A stretch of 64,000 bases of DNA from Xanthomonas sp. DAR 35659 (GTDB lineage: Bacteria > Pseudomonadota > Gammaproteobacteria > Xanthomonadales > Xanthomonadaceae), in the NCBI RefSeq assembly GCF_041242975.1, contig NZ_CP162488.1, positions 1,974,001-2,038,000 of the forward strand, in the 5' to 3' direction. The notes beneath the pieces are model-generated. The model was not told the origin of the DNA. It did not search any database and was given only the letters and a program-made list of their open reading frames with translations. The position numbers were made by a program, and so were the translations under genes. How positions within the stretch are numbered: position 1 is the first letter of the stretch; each line of letters starts with the position of its first letter. Shown here in pieces: positions 29,476 through 39,547 of this stretch.

Positions 29476-29943
29476 TCATTCGCGGGTGCCGGCGCATAGC
29501 ACCTCGGCGCAGGCGACGACCTTGCCGTCCACCTTCGCCTCGCCGTAGTACACCGCCATGTTGCGGATCACGCGCTTGATCTCCACGTGCAGCTCCAGCA
29601 CGTCGCCGGGCACGACCTGGCTGCTGAAACGCGCCTTGTCGACCTTGACCATGTAGAACAGCTTGGATTGCGCATCGCGGCCCAGCACCAGCTGGGTCAG
29701 GATGCCGCCGGCCTGGGCCAGCGCCTCGACGATCAGCACGCCGGGCATGATCGGCTGGCCCGGGAAGTGGCCCTGGAAGAACGGCTCGTTGATGCTGACG
29801 TTCTTGTGCGCGACGATCTTCCTCGCCTCGAAGTCGAGGGAGATCACCTTGTCCACCAGCAGGAACGGATAGCGGTGGGGCAGCAAGGCCTGGATCTGCG
29901 CCATGTCCGGCAGGCACTGGGCGTGGTGGTGGCTGTGGCTCAT
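29476..29943 (-). CDS. fabZ: (3R)-hydroxyacyl-ACP dehydratase FabZ
   Basis: The 155-residue hot-dog-fold dehydratase of fatty acid elongation has catalytic His in [14 protein letters not shown] and catalytic Glu in [15 protein letters not shown]. The ATG overlaps the lpxD stop by 4 nt. FabZ and LpxA/LpxD draw on the same 3-hydroxyacyl-ACP pool, which explains their co-transcription. The N-terminus is His-rich (MSHSHHH), beyond the usual family start. Confidence 0.97.
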   Translation of the reverse strand: MSHSHHHAQCLPDMAQIQALLPHRYPFLLVDKVISLDFEARKIVAHKNVSINEPFFQGHFPGQPIMPGVLIVEALAQAGGILTQLVLGRDAQSKLFYMVKVDKARFSSQVVPGDVLELHVEIKRVIRNMAVYYGEAKVDGKVVACAEVLCAGTRE

Positions 29944-30962
29944 TCGTTCTCCTTGCGGACAGACAGGATGCGACGGGCCAGGGCATCGAGCTGCTTGAAG
30001 CGCGCGGCGTTCTTGCGCCACGTGCGGTTGTCGGTCAATGGGGTGCCGGAGGAATACTCGCCCGGCTCGTGAATGGAATTGCGCACCACCGACTTGCCGG
30101 TGACCACGACCTTGTCGCAGATCTCCAGGTGGCCGACCACGCCGACCGCGCCGCCGAGCATCACGTAGCGGCCGATCTTGGCGCTGCCGGCGATGCCGGT
30201 GCAGCCGGCGATGGCGCTGTGCGCGCCGATGTGCACGTTGTGCGCGACCTGCACCAGGTTGTCCAGGCGCACGTCTTCCTCGAGCGTGGTGTCTTCCAGC
30301 GCGCCGCGATCGACGCAGGCGTTGGCGCCGATCTCGCAGTCGTCGCCGATGGTCACGCCACCGAGCTGCGGTACCTTGATCCAGCGGCCGGCGTCCATCG
30401 CCAGGCCGAAGCCGTCGGCGCCGAGCACCGCCCCGGGATGCACGCGCACGCGCTGGCCCAGGCGTACCCGGGTGACCAGGGTGACGCGTGCGATCAGTTC
30501 GCTGCCGGCGCCGACCTGGCAGTCCTCGCCGATCACGCAGCCGGGGCCGATCACGCAACCGTCGCCGACCACGCTGCGCGCGCCGATGCTGACGAAGGGG
30601 CCGATGTGGGCGGTCGGGGCGATCTGCGCGCTGGGGTCGATGCTGGCGCTGGGATGGATACCGGGCGGGCGCACCGGCACCACCTCGAACAGCGCGGCGA
30701 TCTTGGCGAAGGCGACGTAGGGATCGCGCGCGATCAGCGCGGTGCCCGGCGCCGCCTCGGCATCGTCCGCGCGCAGGACCACGATCGCGGCGGCGCTGTC
30801 GGCCAGTTGCGCCCGATAGCGCGGATTGGACAGGAAGCTGAGCTGGCCGGGTCCGGCATGCGCCAGCGTGGCGACGCCGTGCACGGCCACGGCGCCGTCG
30901 CCGTGAACCTGCAGGCCGAAGCGCTCGGCGATCTCGTGTGCGGTATAGGTCGGAGTATTCAC
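29940..30962 (-). CDS. lpxD: UDP-3-O-acylglucosamine N-acyltransferase
   Basis: The 340-residue enzyme adds the N-linked 3-hydroxyacyl chain in lipid A synthesis. An N-terminal uridine-binding domain (VNTPTYTAHEIAERF) is followed by a hexapeptide beta-helix at about 100-300 with catalytic His in LVQVAHNVHIGAHS. The start is GTG. It is the first lpx gene after bamA; the 321-nt gap ahead of it holds repeats instead of skp, so lpxD may need its own promoter. Confidence 0.97.
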   Translation of the reverse strand: MNTPTYTAHEIAERFGLQVHGDGAVAVHGVATLAHAGPGQLSFLSNPRYRAQLADSAAAIVVLRADDAEAAPGTALIARDPYVAFAKIAALFEVVPVRPPGIHPSASIDPSAQIAPTAHIGPFVSIGARSVVGDGCVIGPGCVIGEDCQVGAGSELIARVTLVTRVRLGQRVRVHPGAVLGADGFGLAMDAGRWIKVPQLGGVTIGDDCEIGANACVDRGALEDTTLEEDVRLDNLVQVAHNVHIGAHSAIAGCTGIAGSAKIGRYVMLGGAVGVVGHLEICDKVVVTGKSVVRNSIHEPGEYSSGTPLTDNRTWRKNAARFKQLDALARRILSVRKENE

Positions 30963-31283
30963 CGGGCGATTCTACCGTGTGCCACCAGCACGGTCATGCT
31001 GCCCTGCGTAGCGGGCATGGCGACACGGATCAGCTACCGCCTGCCGAGCGGGCTGGCCGCCATCGACCAACTGCAGGAACACCCCTGACCGGCCTATCGC
31101 CCGGCGACCATCTCGACACATTCCCCATGTCAGACCGCGACCAACTGACTGGAGCAAAGCCCCCTTTAGTAAAGGGGGCGCGCCGGCAGGCGCGGGGATT
31201 TGGGAGAAGACGAGCCGGGGCCCACGATTCGCGCAGCGAATCGTGGGGCGTCAGCGCGAACGCGATGACGCGCGAGCAGTTCG
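30963..31283. other. Gene-free interval between bamA and lpxD
   Basis: These 321 bases hold no credible gene. They contain the second copy of the three-hairpin element (31160-31247). The chaperone gene skp, present at this place in E. coli and Pseudomonas, is absent. A short minus-strand frame crossing the element and the bamA 3' end is a repeat translation. Confidence 0.7.
31160..31247 (-). repeat. 88-nt three-hairpin intergenic element, copy 2
   Basis: Read on the minus strand: hairpin A at 31247-31221 (perfect 12-bp stem CCCACGATTCGC, loop TGC), B at 31194-31179 (6 bp) and C at 31178-31160 (CCCCCTTT / AAAGGGGG). Length and order equal copy 1 at 1929-2016. The stems differ at several positions, but both sides have changed together. 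Confidence 0.75.
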
Positions 31284-33704
31284 TCAGAACTGCCCACCAA
31301 AGGTGAACTGCAGGCGCTCGATCTCGTCGTTGTCTTCCTTCTTCAACGGGAACGCGTAGCTGATCGAGATCGGGCCGACCGGCGCGCGCCACAGCAGCGC
31401 CACGCCCGTGGAGGCGCGCAGCTGGTTGGACTTGAAGTTGTCCACGCCGTTGAACACGTTGCCGACGTCCACGAACGCCGAAATGCGCGCCGACGGGCTG
31501 TCGAACAGCTTCGGGAAGTACAGTTCCGCCGAGCCCACGGTCTTGAACGAGCCGCCCAGCGGCTGGCCGCGGCTGTACGAGGCGGTGGCCTCCGAGCGCG
31601 GGCCGAGGGTGTTGTCCTCGAAGCCGCGCACCGAGTTGGTGCCGCCGGCATAGAAGTTCTCGTAGAACGGCAGGCCGGAAGCGGTCACGCGGCGGCGCAG
31701 ATTGGTGCCATCACAGGCCTGCGGGTTGTACACCGTGACGCCTTGCGCAGTGGTCGTGTAGGTGCCGCAGATGTCGCGCGAGACGTCGCTGCCGTAGCTG
31801 TCGCCGTAGCCGAACTCGGCGCGGGTGTTGAGCACGATGGCCGGGATCAGCGTCCAGTACTTGGAGATCTGGTAGTTCAGCTTCCAGTACTCGACGGTGG
31901 AGCCGGGCAGGGTCGCTTCCAGGCCCACGCGCTGATACATGCCGCGGGTCGGCATGAAGTAGTCGTTGCGGGTGTCGCGCGCCCAGCCCAGTTCGGTGCG
32001 CCAGGCGTGGAAGGTCTTGGTCCCCATCGCGTCGATGTAGTTGATGATCGCCTGCGGGGTGTAGCTGGGATAGACGGTGATCTGGTTGCTGTCGACGCCG
32101 AACATCAGCGAGACGGTGTCGTTCTCGGTGATCGGCACGCCGAAGATCATCTGCGCCGCGCCGTTCTTGCTGTTGTACTGCGCGGTGCCGAAGTCGGAGT
32201 AGTCCAGCTTGCGGTAGGAGAGGTTGTAGCCCAGCGACACGCCGTCGTCGGTGAAGAACGGATTGGTGTAGGAGAACGCGTAGCGCTCCTGGTAGCTGCT
32301 GCGCGAGGCGTCCACCGAGACGCGGTTGCCGCCGCCCAGGAAGTTGTTCTGCGAGAGCTGGATCGAGGTGGTCACGCCGTAGGTCTGCGAGTAGCCCAGG
32401 CCGAAGGTGAAGCTGCCGGAGGTGGTCTCCTTGACGCTGTAGACCACGTCGACCTTGTCGTTGCTGCCCGGCACCGGCGGCGTTTCCACGTCCACCGACT
32501 CGAAGTAGCCCAGGCGCTGCAGGCGGATCTTGGAGCGGTCGATCGCCGCCTGCGAGTACCAGCTGTTCTCGAACTGGCGCATTTCCCGGCGCAGCACTTC
32601 GTCGGAGGTGCGGGTGTTGCCCTTGAACAGGATGCGGCGGACCGCCACGCGCGGACCCGGCACCACCTGCAGATTGATCGCGACGGTGCGCCTCTCGCGG
32701 TCGGTGGTGGGGATCGGATTGACCTTGGCGAAGGCGTAGCCGATGTTGCTCAGGGTATTGGTGATCGCGTCGGAGCTGAACTCCAGCAGCGCGCGCGAGA
32801 AGGTGTCGCCCGGCTTGGGGATCACCAGCTTCTCGACCTCTTCCTGCGGCAGCACGGTGTCGCCGGTGACCTTGATGTCGGAGATCTTGTACTGCTCGCC
32901 TTCGGTGATGCCGGCGGTCAGGTACATGTTGCGCTTGTCGGGGCTGATCGACACCTGGGTGGAGTCGACGCTGAAATCGACGTAGCCGCGGTCCAGGTAC
33001 CAGGAGTTGAGCTTCTCCAGGTCGCCGGACAGCTTTTCCTTGGAGTATTGGTCGTCGCGGCGGTACCACGACAGCCAGTTGTGCTCGCGCGATTCCCAGT
33101 TCTCCAGGATGTCCTCGGTGGCGAACTTCTCGGTGCCGACGATGTTGACGTGCTGGATCTTGGCCGCCTTGCCTTCCTTGATCGCGATCGCCACGTCGAC
33201 GCGGTTGCGGTCCAGCGGGCTCACCGTCGGGGTGATCTCCACGTTGTACTTGCCGCGGTTGTTGTACTGGCGGGTCAGTTCCTGCGTCACCCGGTCCAGG
33301 CTCAGCCGGTCGAAGGTGCCGCCTTCGCTCAGGCCGATGTCGGACAGGCCCTTGAGCAGTTCCTCGCTCTTGATGTCCTTGTTGCCGGTGACGGTCAGCT
33401 TGTTGATCGCCGGGCGTTCCTTGACCGTGACCACCAGGATGTTGCCCTGGCGATCGACCTGCACGTCCTCGAAGAAGCCGGTGCGGTACAGCGCGCGGAT
33501 CGCCTCGCCGACCTTGGCGCTGTCCACCGTGTCGCCGCGTTCCACCGGCAGGTAGGTGAACACGGTGCCGGAGGAAATGCGTTGCAGCCCGTCGACGCGG
33601 ATGTCGCTGGCGGTGAAGGGCTCCGTTACCTGCGCCATGGCCGGCAGGCTGAGGCTGGCGGCGAGGGCGAGGGCAAGCAGGCGGCGAGTGGGAAATCGCG
33701 TCAT
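31284..33704 (-). CDS. bamA: Outer membrane protein assembly factor BamA
   Basis: The 806-residue Omp85 protein inserts beta-barrel proteins into the outer membrane. It has a signal peptide (LLALALAASLSLPAMA) and five POTRA domains over about 22-425, starting FTASDIRVDGLQRISSGTVF. The 16-strand barrel includes the conserved YGDSYG and GGTNSVRGFEDNTLGP (the lid-lock VRGF motif). It ends in Phe (FTFGGQF), the outer-membrane insertion signal. It follows rseP by 85 nt. Confidence 0.98.
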   Translation of the reverse strand: MTRFPTRRLLALALAASLSLPAMAQVTEPFTASDIRVDGLQRISSGTVFTYLPVERGDTVDSAKVGEAIRALYRTGFFEDVQVDRQGNILVVTVKERPAINKLTVTGNKDIKSEELLKGLSDIGLSEGGTFDRLSLDRVTQELTRQYNNRGKYNVEITPTVSPLDRNRVDVAIAIKEGKAAKIQHVNIVGTEKFATEDILENWESREHNWLSWYRRDDQYSKEKLSGDLEKLNSWYLDRGYVDFSVDSTQVSISPDKRNMYLTAGITEGEQYKISDIKVTGDTVLPQEEVEKLVIPKPGDTFSRALLEFSSDAITNTLSNIGYAFAKVNPIPTTDRERRTVAINLQVVPGPRVAVRRILFKGNTRTSDEVLRREMRQFENSWYSQAAIDRSKIRLQRLGYFESVDVETPPVPGSNDKVDVVYSVKETTSGSFTFGLGYSQTYGVTTSIQLSQNNFLGGGNRVSVDASRSSYQERYAFSYTNPFFTDDGVSLGYNLSYRKLDYSDFGTAQYNSKNGAAQMIFGVPITENDTVSLMFGVDSNQITVYPSYTPQAIINYIDAMGTKTFHAWRTELGWARDTRNDYFMPTRGMYQRVGLEATLPGSTVEYWKLNYQISKYWTLIPAIVLNTRAEFGYGDSYGSDVSRDICGTYTTTAQGVTVYNPQACDGTNLRRRVTASGLPFYENFYAGGTNSVRGFEDNTLGPRSEATASYSRGQPLGGSFKTVGSAELYFPKLFDSPSARISAFVDVGNVFNGVDNFKSNQLRASTGVALLWRAPVGPISISYAFPLKKEDNDEIERLQFTFGGQF

Positions 33705-33789
33705 GTCACGTCCGGTAGAGGTCGATATATCGTTGTTGCATGGGCGCCGGCGTAAGACGACAGCGTGGTCGGGTGGAGCGGCAGCGGAC

Positions 33790-35151
33790 TCATCGCAGAA
33801 CCTGGCCGAAAAGGTCGTTGTAGAACGCCAACCCCATCAACCCGGCCAGTAGCGCCAGCCCGACGAACTGCCCCGCCGCCATGGCACGCTCGCTGAGCGG
33901 GCTGCCCTTGACCAACTCGATAAGGTAATACAGCAAGTGCCCGCCGTCCAAGATCGGGATCGGCAGCAGGTTCATGATCGCCAGGCTCAGCGACAGCAGC
34001 GCCAGGAAATTCAGGAACCAGTCCGGGCCCTGCTTGGCCGAGACATTGGCGACCTTGGCGATGGTGATCGGCCCGGACACGTTCTTCAGCGAGGCCTGGC
34101 CGGTCAGCATGCGGCGGATGATGCCCAGCGTGTCCCCGGCCAGCTTGCCGGTTTCGCGGAACGCGGCCGGGATCGCCGCCAGCGGTCCGTACTGCAGCTT
34201 GGCGTCGAACGCCGGCGCCGGGCGCTCGCCGCCGATGTCCACGCCCAGCGACAGGCCTTTCAGTCGCGGGTCCTTGCTGGGGGTCAGGCGCACGTCCAGC
34301 GCCAGCCGCTCGCCATTGCGCCAGACCTCGACCAGGCCGCTGCCGCCGTTGCGGGCCAGTGCCTGGACCTGCGCGGCGACCTGGTCGGCGCTGGTGATCG
34401 AGGCGCCGTCCACCGCCAGAATGCGGTCGCCCGGGCGCAGCACGCCGTCGGCGGCCGAGCCAGGCGCGACCTTGGCGATCACCGCCGGCTGCAGCATGAA
34501 GCGCCAGGTCAGGCCGGCCAGACGCGGCACCTGCTGTTCGTCGAAACCGGCCGGCAATTGCGACAGGCGCAGCGTATGCACGCGGCTGGCGCCATCCTGG
34601 GCGTCCTCGGTGTGGATGCGCAAATCCGCGCCGTCCATCGCCGCCACGGTCAACTGCATGCTGGCATCGCTCCAGCTGGACACCGGGCGCGTGCCGATGC
34701 GCACGATGCGCTCGCCGGGCTGCAGCCCGGCCTGTTGCGCCAGGCCCTCGGCGCGGCCGACCACCGCCGCATAGTCCTGCTTGCCGATCACGAACATCGC
34801 CCACAGCAGCGCCACGCACAGGATCAGGTTGGCGATCGGGCCGGCGGCGACGATGGCGATGCGCTGCCACACGCTCTTGGTGTTGAAGGCCTGGTCGCGC
34901 TCGGCCGGGGCGACCTCGCCCTCGCGCTCGTCGAGCATCTTCACGTAGCCGCCCAGCGGGATCGCGGCGATCGCGAACTCGGTGCCATGGCGGTCGTAGC
35001 GCGACCACAGCGGCTTGCCGAAGCCCACCGAGAAGCGCAGCACCTTGACCCCGCAGCGGCGGGCCACCCAGAAGTGGCCGAATTCGTGGAAGGTCACCAG
35101 CACGCCCAGGCTGACGATCATCCACCAGACGGACCCGAGGAAATCACCCAT
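33790..35151 (-). CDS. rseP: Site-2 intramembrane zinc protease RseP
   Basis: The 453-residue protease releases the envelope-stress sigma factor by cutting its anti-sigma factor in the membrane. The zinc site HEFGHFWVARR lies in the first helix near residue 22. Two PDZ domains fill about 120-310 (GLAQQAGLQPGERIVRIGTR and GVLRPGDRILAVDG). The C-terminal LLPIPILDGGHLLYYLIE provides the third zinc ligand. Confidence 0.97.
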   Translation of the reverse strand: MGDFLGSVWWMIVSLGVLVTFHEFGHFWVARRCGVKVLRFSVGFGKPLWSRYDRHGTEFAIAAIPLGGYVKMLDEREGEVAPAERDQAFNTKSVWQRIAIVAAGPIANLILCVALLWAMFVIGKQDYAAVVGRAEGLAQQAGLQPGERIVRIGTRPVSSWSDASMQLTVAAMDGADLRIHTEDAQDGASRVHTLRLSQLPAGFDEQQVPRLAGLTWRFMLQPAVIAKVAPGSAADGVLRPGDRILAVDGASITSADQVAAQVQALARNGGSGLVEVWRNGERLALDVRLTPSKDPRLKGLSLGVDIGGERPAPAFDAKLQYGPLAAIPAAFRETGKLAGDTLGIIRRMLTGQASLKNVSGPITIAKVANVSAKQGPDWFLNFLALLSLSLAIMNLLPIPILDGGHLLYYLIELVKGSPLSERAMAAGQFVGLALLAGLMGLAFYNDLFGQVLR

Positions 35152-35177
35152 GCGCGTGGCTCATAGCGGCGTGCGTC

Positions 35178-36392
35178 TCAGACATGGGCGGGCTGACGGG
35201 CGATGGCGAGTTCGGTGAGCTGGCGCGATTGCGCGTCCGCCGCGAGCAGCGCGTCCAGCGAATCGGCCGCGCCTGCAGGCAGCACGGTCAGGGCGTTCTC
35301 GACCAGCGCAGGAATCGATAGGAAACCGATCCGGCCCTGAAGAAAGGCTGAAACGGCCACTTCGTTGGCCGCGTTCAGGATCGCCGGGGCGCTGCCGCCG
35401 GCCCGCATCGCGCGCCAGGCCAGGCCCAGGCAGGGGAAGGCGTCCAGGTCGGCCGGCTCGAAGTCCAGGCGGCCATGCGCCAGCAGGTCCAGGCCGGCGA
35501 CGCCGGAGGCGATCCGCTGCGGCCAGCCCAGGCCCACCGCCAGCGTGGTGCGCATGTCCGGCAGGCCCATCTGCGCCAAGGTGGAACCGTCGATGAACTC
35601 CACCAGCGAGTGCACCAGGCTCTGCGGGTGCACCAGCACCTCGATGCGCTCGGGCGCCAGCGCGAACAGGTGATGCGCCTCGATGACCTCCAGGCCCTTG
35701 TTCATCAGGGTGGCCGAGTCCACCGAGATCTTCGGGCCCATCGACCACTTGGGGTGGGCCACCGCCTGCGCCGGCGTCACCGTCTGCAGGCGCGCGCGGT
35801 CCCAGCCGCGGAACGGGCCGCCGGAGGCGGTCAGCAGCACCCGTCGCACCTCGGTGCCGGCCTGGCGCGAGCGCAGGCACTGGAAGATCGCGTTGTGCTC
35901 GCTGTCGATCGGGATGATCTCGGCGCCGGCCGCCGCCGCCGCCGCGGTGACCAGTTCGCCGGCCAGCACCAGCGCTTCCTTGTTGGCCAGCAGCAGGCGC
36001 TTGCCGGCGCGCGCGGCGGCCAGGGTCGAGGCCAGGCCGGCGGCGCCGACGATGGCGGCGACCACGCTGTCGCAGGCGTCGCTGGCGACGAGTTGGTCCA
36101 GCGCGGCGGCGCCGGCGTGCGCCTGGGTGCGCAGTCCGGCATCGCGCAGGCCGTCGCGCAGCGCCGGGTACAGCGCCGGGTCGGCGATCACCGCGTGCGC
36201 GGGCCGGTGCGCGGCGCACAGCGCCAGCAGCGCGGCGACGTTGCTGCCGGCGGCCAGCACGCTGGCGCGCAGCCGCTGCGGATGGCGCGCGATCACGTCC
36301 AGCGCCGAGGCGCCGATCGAGCCGGTGGCGCCGAGCACGGCGATGTGGCGGACGGCGTCGCTGGCGCCGCGGCCTGTCCCGAGAGTCTGCAT
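35178..36392 (-). CDS. dxr: 1-deoxy-D-xylulose 5-phosphate reductoisomerase
   Basis: The 404-residue enzyme commits DXP to the MEP isoprenoid pathway. NADPH-binding [18 protein letters not shown] lies near residue 18, with [14 protein letters not shown] and the metal and substrate region [12 protein letters not shown] and [10 protein letters not shown]. Later [22 protein letters not shown] is typical. An ATG 29 codons upstream would run into cdsA and is not supported. Product flow to uppS in the same operon is logical. Confidence 0.97.
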   Translation of the reverse strand: MQTLGTGRGASDAVRHIAVLGATGSIGASALDVIARHPQRLRASVLAAGSNVAALLALCAAHRPAHAVIADPALYPALRDGLRDAGLRTQAHAGAAALDQLVASDACDSVVAAIVGAAGLASTLAAARAGKRLLLANKEALVLAGELVTAAAAAAGAEIIPIDSEHNAIFQCLRSRQAGTEVRRVLLTASGGPFRGWDRARLQTVTPAQAVAHPKWSMGPKISVDSATLMNKGLEVIEAHHLFALAPERIEVLVHPQSLVHSLVEFIDGSTLAQMGLPDMRTTLAVGLGWPQRIASGVAGLDLLAHGRLDFEPADLDAFPCLGLAWRAMRAGGSAPAILNAANEVAVSAFLQGRIGFLSIPALVENALTVLPAGAADSLDALLAADAQSRQLTELAIARQPAHV

Positions 36393-36396
36393 AGGC

Positions 36397-37221
36397 CTAG
36401 AACCCGAAGATGTCCTTGCCCAGCGCGAAGATCGGCAGCGCCGCCAGCACGCCGTCGACCCGGTCCAGCACGCCGCCATGGCCGGGGATCACGTTGCCCG
36501 AATCCTTGGCGCCGACGTGGCGCTTGAGCAGGCTCTCGAACAGGTCGCCGACCACCGAGGCCAGCACGCTGACCGCGGCGACGGTCAGCAGCCCGGGCAA
36601 CTGCGGCAGGGTCACCCCGGCCAGCCAGCCGAAGCCGGCGGCCACGATCAGCCCGGCCAGCAGCCCGCCGATCAGCCCTTCCACGGTCTTGTTGGGGCTG
36701 ATCCGCGGCGCCAGCTTGTGCTTGCCGAACTGGCGGCCGGCGAAATAGGCGCCGGAATCGGCCGCCCACACCGTGGCCAGCGCGGTCAGCAGCCAGCGGT
36801 GGCCGTTCGGCTCGCTGGCGTGGATCAGGCCCAGCGCGGCCCAGGCCGGGACGATCGCCAGGGTGCCGGCGGCGAGCTTGAACACGCGCGCATAGGTGGC
36901 GTGGTCGGAGCCGAAGCGGTAGAAGCCCAGCCACAGCAGCGCCACGCACCACCAGCCGACGCCGACCAGGGTGGTGAGCTGGAACAGCACCAGCGAGCCG
37001 GCCGAGGCCCACACCAGCAGCACCATCAGCAGCAGGTTGAGCATCAGCAGGATGGTGCGCGGCAGGGTGTCGTCGACCTCGGCCAGCTTCAGCCATTCCC
37101 ACAGGCCGATCAGGAAGATCAGGGCGGCCAGCGCCGCCAGCCACTGGGTCGGCAGCAGCAGGATGGCGCAGATGGCCAGCGGGGCCATGATCAGCGCGGC
37201 GATGACGCGGGTACGGGTCAT
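36397..37221 (-). CDS. cdsA: Phosphatidate cytidylyltransferase
   Basis: This 274-residue polytopic enzyme makes CDP-diacylglycerol, the precursor of all phospholipids. About eight transmembrane helices are visible. The C-terminal family signature reads [20 protein letters not shown] followed by VLDRVDG, with the metal-binding Asp residues. The ATG overlaps the uppS stop by 4 nt. Confidence 0.97.
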   Translation of the reverse strand: MTRTRVIAALIMAPLAICAILLLPTQWLAALAALIFLIGLWEWLKLAEVDDTLPRTILLMLNLLLMVLLVWASAGSLVLFQLTTLVGVGWWCVALLWLGFYRFGSDHATYARVFKLAAGTLAIVPAWAALGLIHASEPNGHRWLLTALATVWAADSGAYFAGRQFGKHKLAPRISPNKTVEGLIGGLLAGLIVAAGFGWLAGVTLPQLPGLLTVAAVSVLASVVGDLFESLLKRHVGAKDSGNVIPGHGGVLDRVDGVLAALPIFALGKDIFGF

Positions 37222-37976
37222 GCGGATGTGCTCTCCGTCGCCGTGGCGACTTGCGCGCTGGTCAGGCCGAAACGCCGCTCGCGGCTGGCGTAGTCGTCCA
37301 GCGCTTGCTGCAGTACCTCGGCGCCGAACTCGGGCCACAGGGTCTCGGTGAACCACAGTTCGGTGTAGGCCAGCTGCCACAGCAGAAAGTTGCTGATGCG
37401 CACGTCGCCGCCGGTGCGGATGAACAGGTCCGGCGGCGGCAGGTCGGCCAGCGCCATGCGCGCCGACAGCGCGTCCTCGTCGATCTGCTCCGGGCGCAGG
37501 CGCCCGGCCGCGACGTCCTCGGCCAGCGCGCGCGCGGCCTGGGCGATGTCCTGGCGGCCGCCGTAGCTGGCGGCGATCGACAGGTGCAGGGCCTGGTTGT
37601 CGCGGGTGGCGCTTTCGGCCGCGGCCATGCGCTGGCGCAGCGAGGGCGCGAAGCGCGCGCGGTCGCCGATGAAGCGCACGCGCACGCCGCGCCGCTGCAG
37701 TTCCTCGACCTCGCGGTCGAGCGCGTGCAGGAACAGCTTCATCAGCGCGTCCACTTCCTCCTGCGGCCGTCCCCAGTTCTCGCTGGAGAAGGCGAACAGG
37801 GTCAGCGCGGCGATGCCGCGCTCCAGGCAGAAGTCGATGGTGCGGTTGACGGCGCGCGCGCCGGCGCGGTGGCCGATCACGCGCGGCCGGCGGCGACGCT
37901 GCGCCCAGCGGCCGTTGCCATCCATGATGATGGCGATGTGGCGGGGCAGGGACATGGAGGGCAGGTCGGAAGGCAT
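37218..37976 (-). CDS. uppS: Undecaprenyl diphosphate synthase
   Basis: The 252-residue cis-prenyltransferase makes C55-PP, the lipid carrier for peptidoglycan and O-antigen. IAIIMDGNGRWAQRRR carries the catalytic Asp, and FAFSSENWGRP and DLFIRTGGDVRISNFLLWQ are the other signatures. A second ATG seven codons in (MSLPRHIAI) is also possible. The order frr-uppS-cdsA-dxr is the Pseudomonas-type order rather than that of E. coli. Confidence 0.97.
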   Translation of the reverse strand: MPSDLPSMSLPRHIAIIMDGNGRWAQRRRRPRVIGHRAGARAVNRTIDFCLERGIAALTLFAFSSENWGRPQEEVDALMKLFLHALDREVEELQRRGVRVRFIGDRARFAPSLRQRMAAAESATRDNQALHLSIAASYGGRQDIAQAARALAEDVAAGRLRPEQIDEDALSARMALADLPPPDLFIRTGGDVRISNFLLWQLAYTELWFTETLWPEFGAEVLQQALDDYASRERRFGLTSAQVATATESTSA

Positions 37977-37993
37977 GGCCGGCAGGCGCAGGC

Positions 37994-38551
37994 TCAGACC
38001 GCCATCAGTTCCTGTTCCTTGCCCTTGACCACCTCGTCCACGTCCTTGATCGCCTTGTCGGTCAGCTTCTGGATGTCGTCCTCGCTGCCGCGGGCCTCGT
38101 CCTCGGTGACCTTCTTGTCCTTGAGCAGATCCTTGATCTGCTGGTTGGCGTCGCGGCGGATGTTGCGGATCGCGACCTTGGTGTCCTCGCCTTCGCCGTG
38201 CACGACCTTGGACAGCTCGCGGCGGCGCTCCTCGGTGAGCGCGGGCAGGTTGAGGCGGATGGTGGTGCCGGCGGTGTTCGGGGTCAGGCCCAGGTCGGAG
38301 GCCAGGATCGCCTTCTCCACCGCGCTGACCATCTGCTTTTCCCACGGGGTGATGGTCAGCGAACGGGCGTCGGCGACGGCAACGCTGGCGACCTGGCTCA
38401 GCGGCATCTCCGAGCCGTAGTAATTGACCTTCAGGTGCTCGACCAGGGCGGTGGAGGCGCGGCCGGTGCGGACCTTGATCAGCGTATGCCGCAGCGCCTC
38501 GATGCTCTTGGCCATGCGGGTCTGTGCGTCTTGCTTGATGTCGTTGAGCAT
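37994..38551 (-). CDS. frr: Ribosome recycling factor
   Basis: The full-length 185-residue factor splits post-termination ribosomes with EF-G. The family is clear from LNDIKQDAQTRMAKSIEALR, VRTGRASTALVEHLKVNYYG and LNLPALTEERRRELSKVVHG. It lies 17 nt ahead of uppS. A repeat module occupies the gap to pyrH. Confidence 0.98.
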   Translation of the reverse strand: MLNDIKQDAQTRMAKSIEALRHTLIKVRTGRASTALVEHLKVNYYGSEMPLSQVASVAVADARSLTITPWEKQMVSAVEKAILASDLGLTPNTAGTTIRLNLPALTEERRRELSKVVHGEGEDTKVAIRNIRRDANQQIKDLLKDKKVTEDEARGSEDDIQKLTDKAIKDVDEVVKGKEQELMAV

Positions 38552-38597
38552 CGCCGGTGTCCGTGCTGAATCTGAATCGGACGATTATAGCCTGCTG

Positions 38598-38745
38598 GGA
38601 GTGGGGAATCGGGAATGGGGAATCGTAGAGGCGGGTCCGGAACGATTCACTAACCACTGGCCATGTGGGGGGAGGTCGGCTGCACGCGATGCTGCAGCGC
38701 GCAACGTTCTACCATTCCCCAATCCCGATTCCCCATTCCCGGCTT
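38598..38745. repeat. Inverted GGGAAT/ATTCCC module between pyrH and frr
   Basis: GGGAGTGGGGAATCGGGAAT (38597-38616) and GGGGAATCG face CATTCCCCAATCCCGATTCC (38712-38731) and CCATTCCCGG across about 85 nt. Unlike the lpxB and rnhB modules this one is non-coding; the pyrH stop lies 4 nt beyond the right arm. Confidence 0.8.
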
Positions 38746-38748
38746 TTT

Positions 38749-39471
38749 TCAGCCCCGACCCTTCACCAACGTGCCGATGTCGGCGCCGCGCAGGATCTTC
38801 AGAAGTTCGCCGGGCTGGCCCATGTTGAAGATGCGCAGCGGCAGGTCGCTGTCGCGGGCCAGGGCGAAGGCGGCGGTATCCATCACTTCCAGGTTGCGGG
38901 CGATGACCTCGTCGTAGGTCAGGCTGTCGAAGCGCACCGCGTCGGGATGCTTCTTCGGGTCCTTGTCGTACACGCCGTCGACCTTGGTCGCCTTCAGCAG
39001 CAGGTCGGCGCCGATCTCGATCGCGCGCAGCGCGGCGCCGGAGTCGGTGGTGAAGAAGGGGTTGCCGGTGCCGGCGGCGAAGATCGCGATGCGGCCCTTT
39101 TCCAGGTGGCGGATCGCGCGGCGGCGGATGAAGTCCTCGCACACGTCGTTGATCTTGATCGCGCTCATCACCCGCACCTTGGCGCCGAGCTTCTCCAGCG
39201 CGTCCTGCATCGCCAGCGCGTTGATGACCGTGGCGAGCATGCCCATGTGGTCGCCGGTGACCCGGTCCATGCCGCCGGCGGCCAGGCCGGCGCCGCGGAA
39301 GATGTTGCCGCCGCCGATCACCAGCGCCACTTCCGCGCCGGCCTGCTGCGCCTCGATCACTTCATGCGCGAGGCGGTTGATGATCTTGGGATCGATGCCG
39401 TAATCCCCGTCTCCCATCAGCGCTTCGCCGGATAGTTTCAACAGGATGCGGCGATAGGCGAGCTGGGACAT
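38749..39471 (-). CDS. pyrH: Uridylate kinase
   Basis: This 240-residue hexameric UMP kinase of the amino-acid-kinase fold is full length. [14 protein letters not shown] gives the phosphate-binding Lys and Gly, [14 protein letters not shown] is the nucleotide region, and [17 protein letters not shown] and [11 protein letters not shown] are family segments. It is separated from tsf by the HDOD-GGDEF gene; the two are close neighbours in most relatives. Confidence 0.98.
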   Translation of the reverse strand: MSQLAYRRILLKLSGEALMGDGDYGIDPKIINRLAHEVIEAQQAGAEVALVIGGGNIFRGAGLAAGGMDRVTGDHMGMLATVINALAMQDALEKLGAKVRVMSAIKINDVCEDFIRRRAIRHLEKGRIAIFAAGTGNPFFTTDSGAALRAIEIGADLLLKATKVDGVYDKDPKKHPDAVRFDSLTYDEVIARNLEVMDTAAFALARDSDLPLRIFNMGQPGELLKILRGADIGTLVKGRG

Positions 39472-39547
39472 GGCGACCTCGTTGGGGGGACGGGCAAACC
39501 ATGCGATTCTAGCCCAAGCGCGCCGCGGAATCTGCCGTGTCGGAGGT

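Noticed and set aside
31030..31392. Minus-strand frame between bamA and lpxD, considered as a skp remnant
   Set aside because: The peptide follows the three-hairpin repeat and bamA 3' sequence; no Skp-like coiled-coil pattern is present.
31743..33755. 670-codon plus-strand open frame opposite bamA
   Set aside because: BamA on the other strand has signal, POTRA, barrel and terminal Phe; the antisense frame has none.
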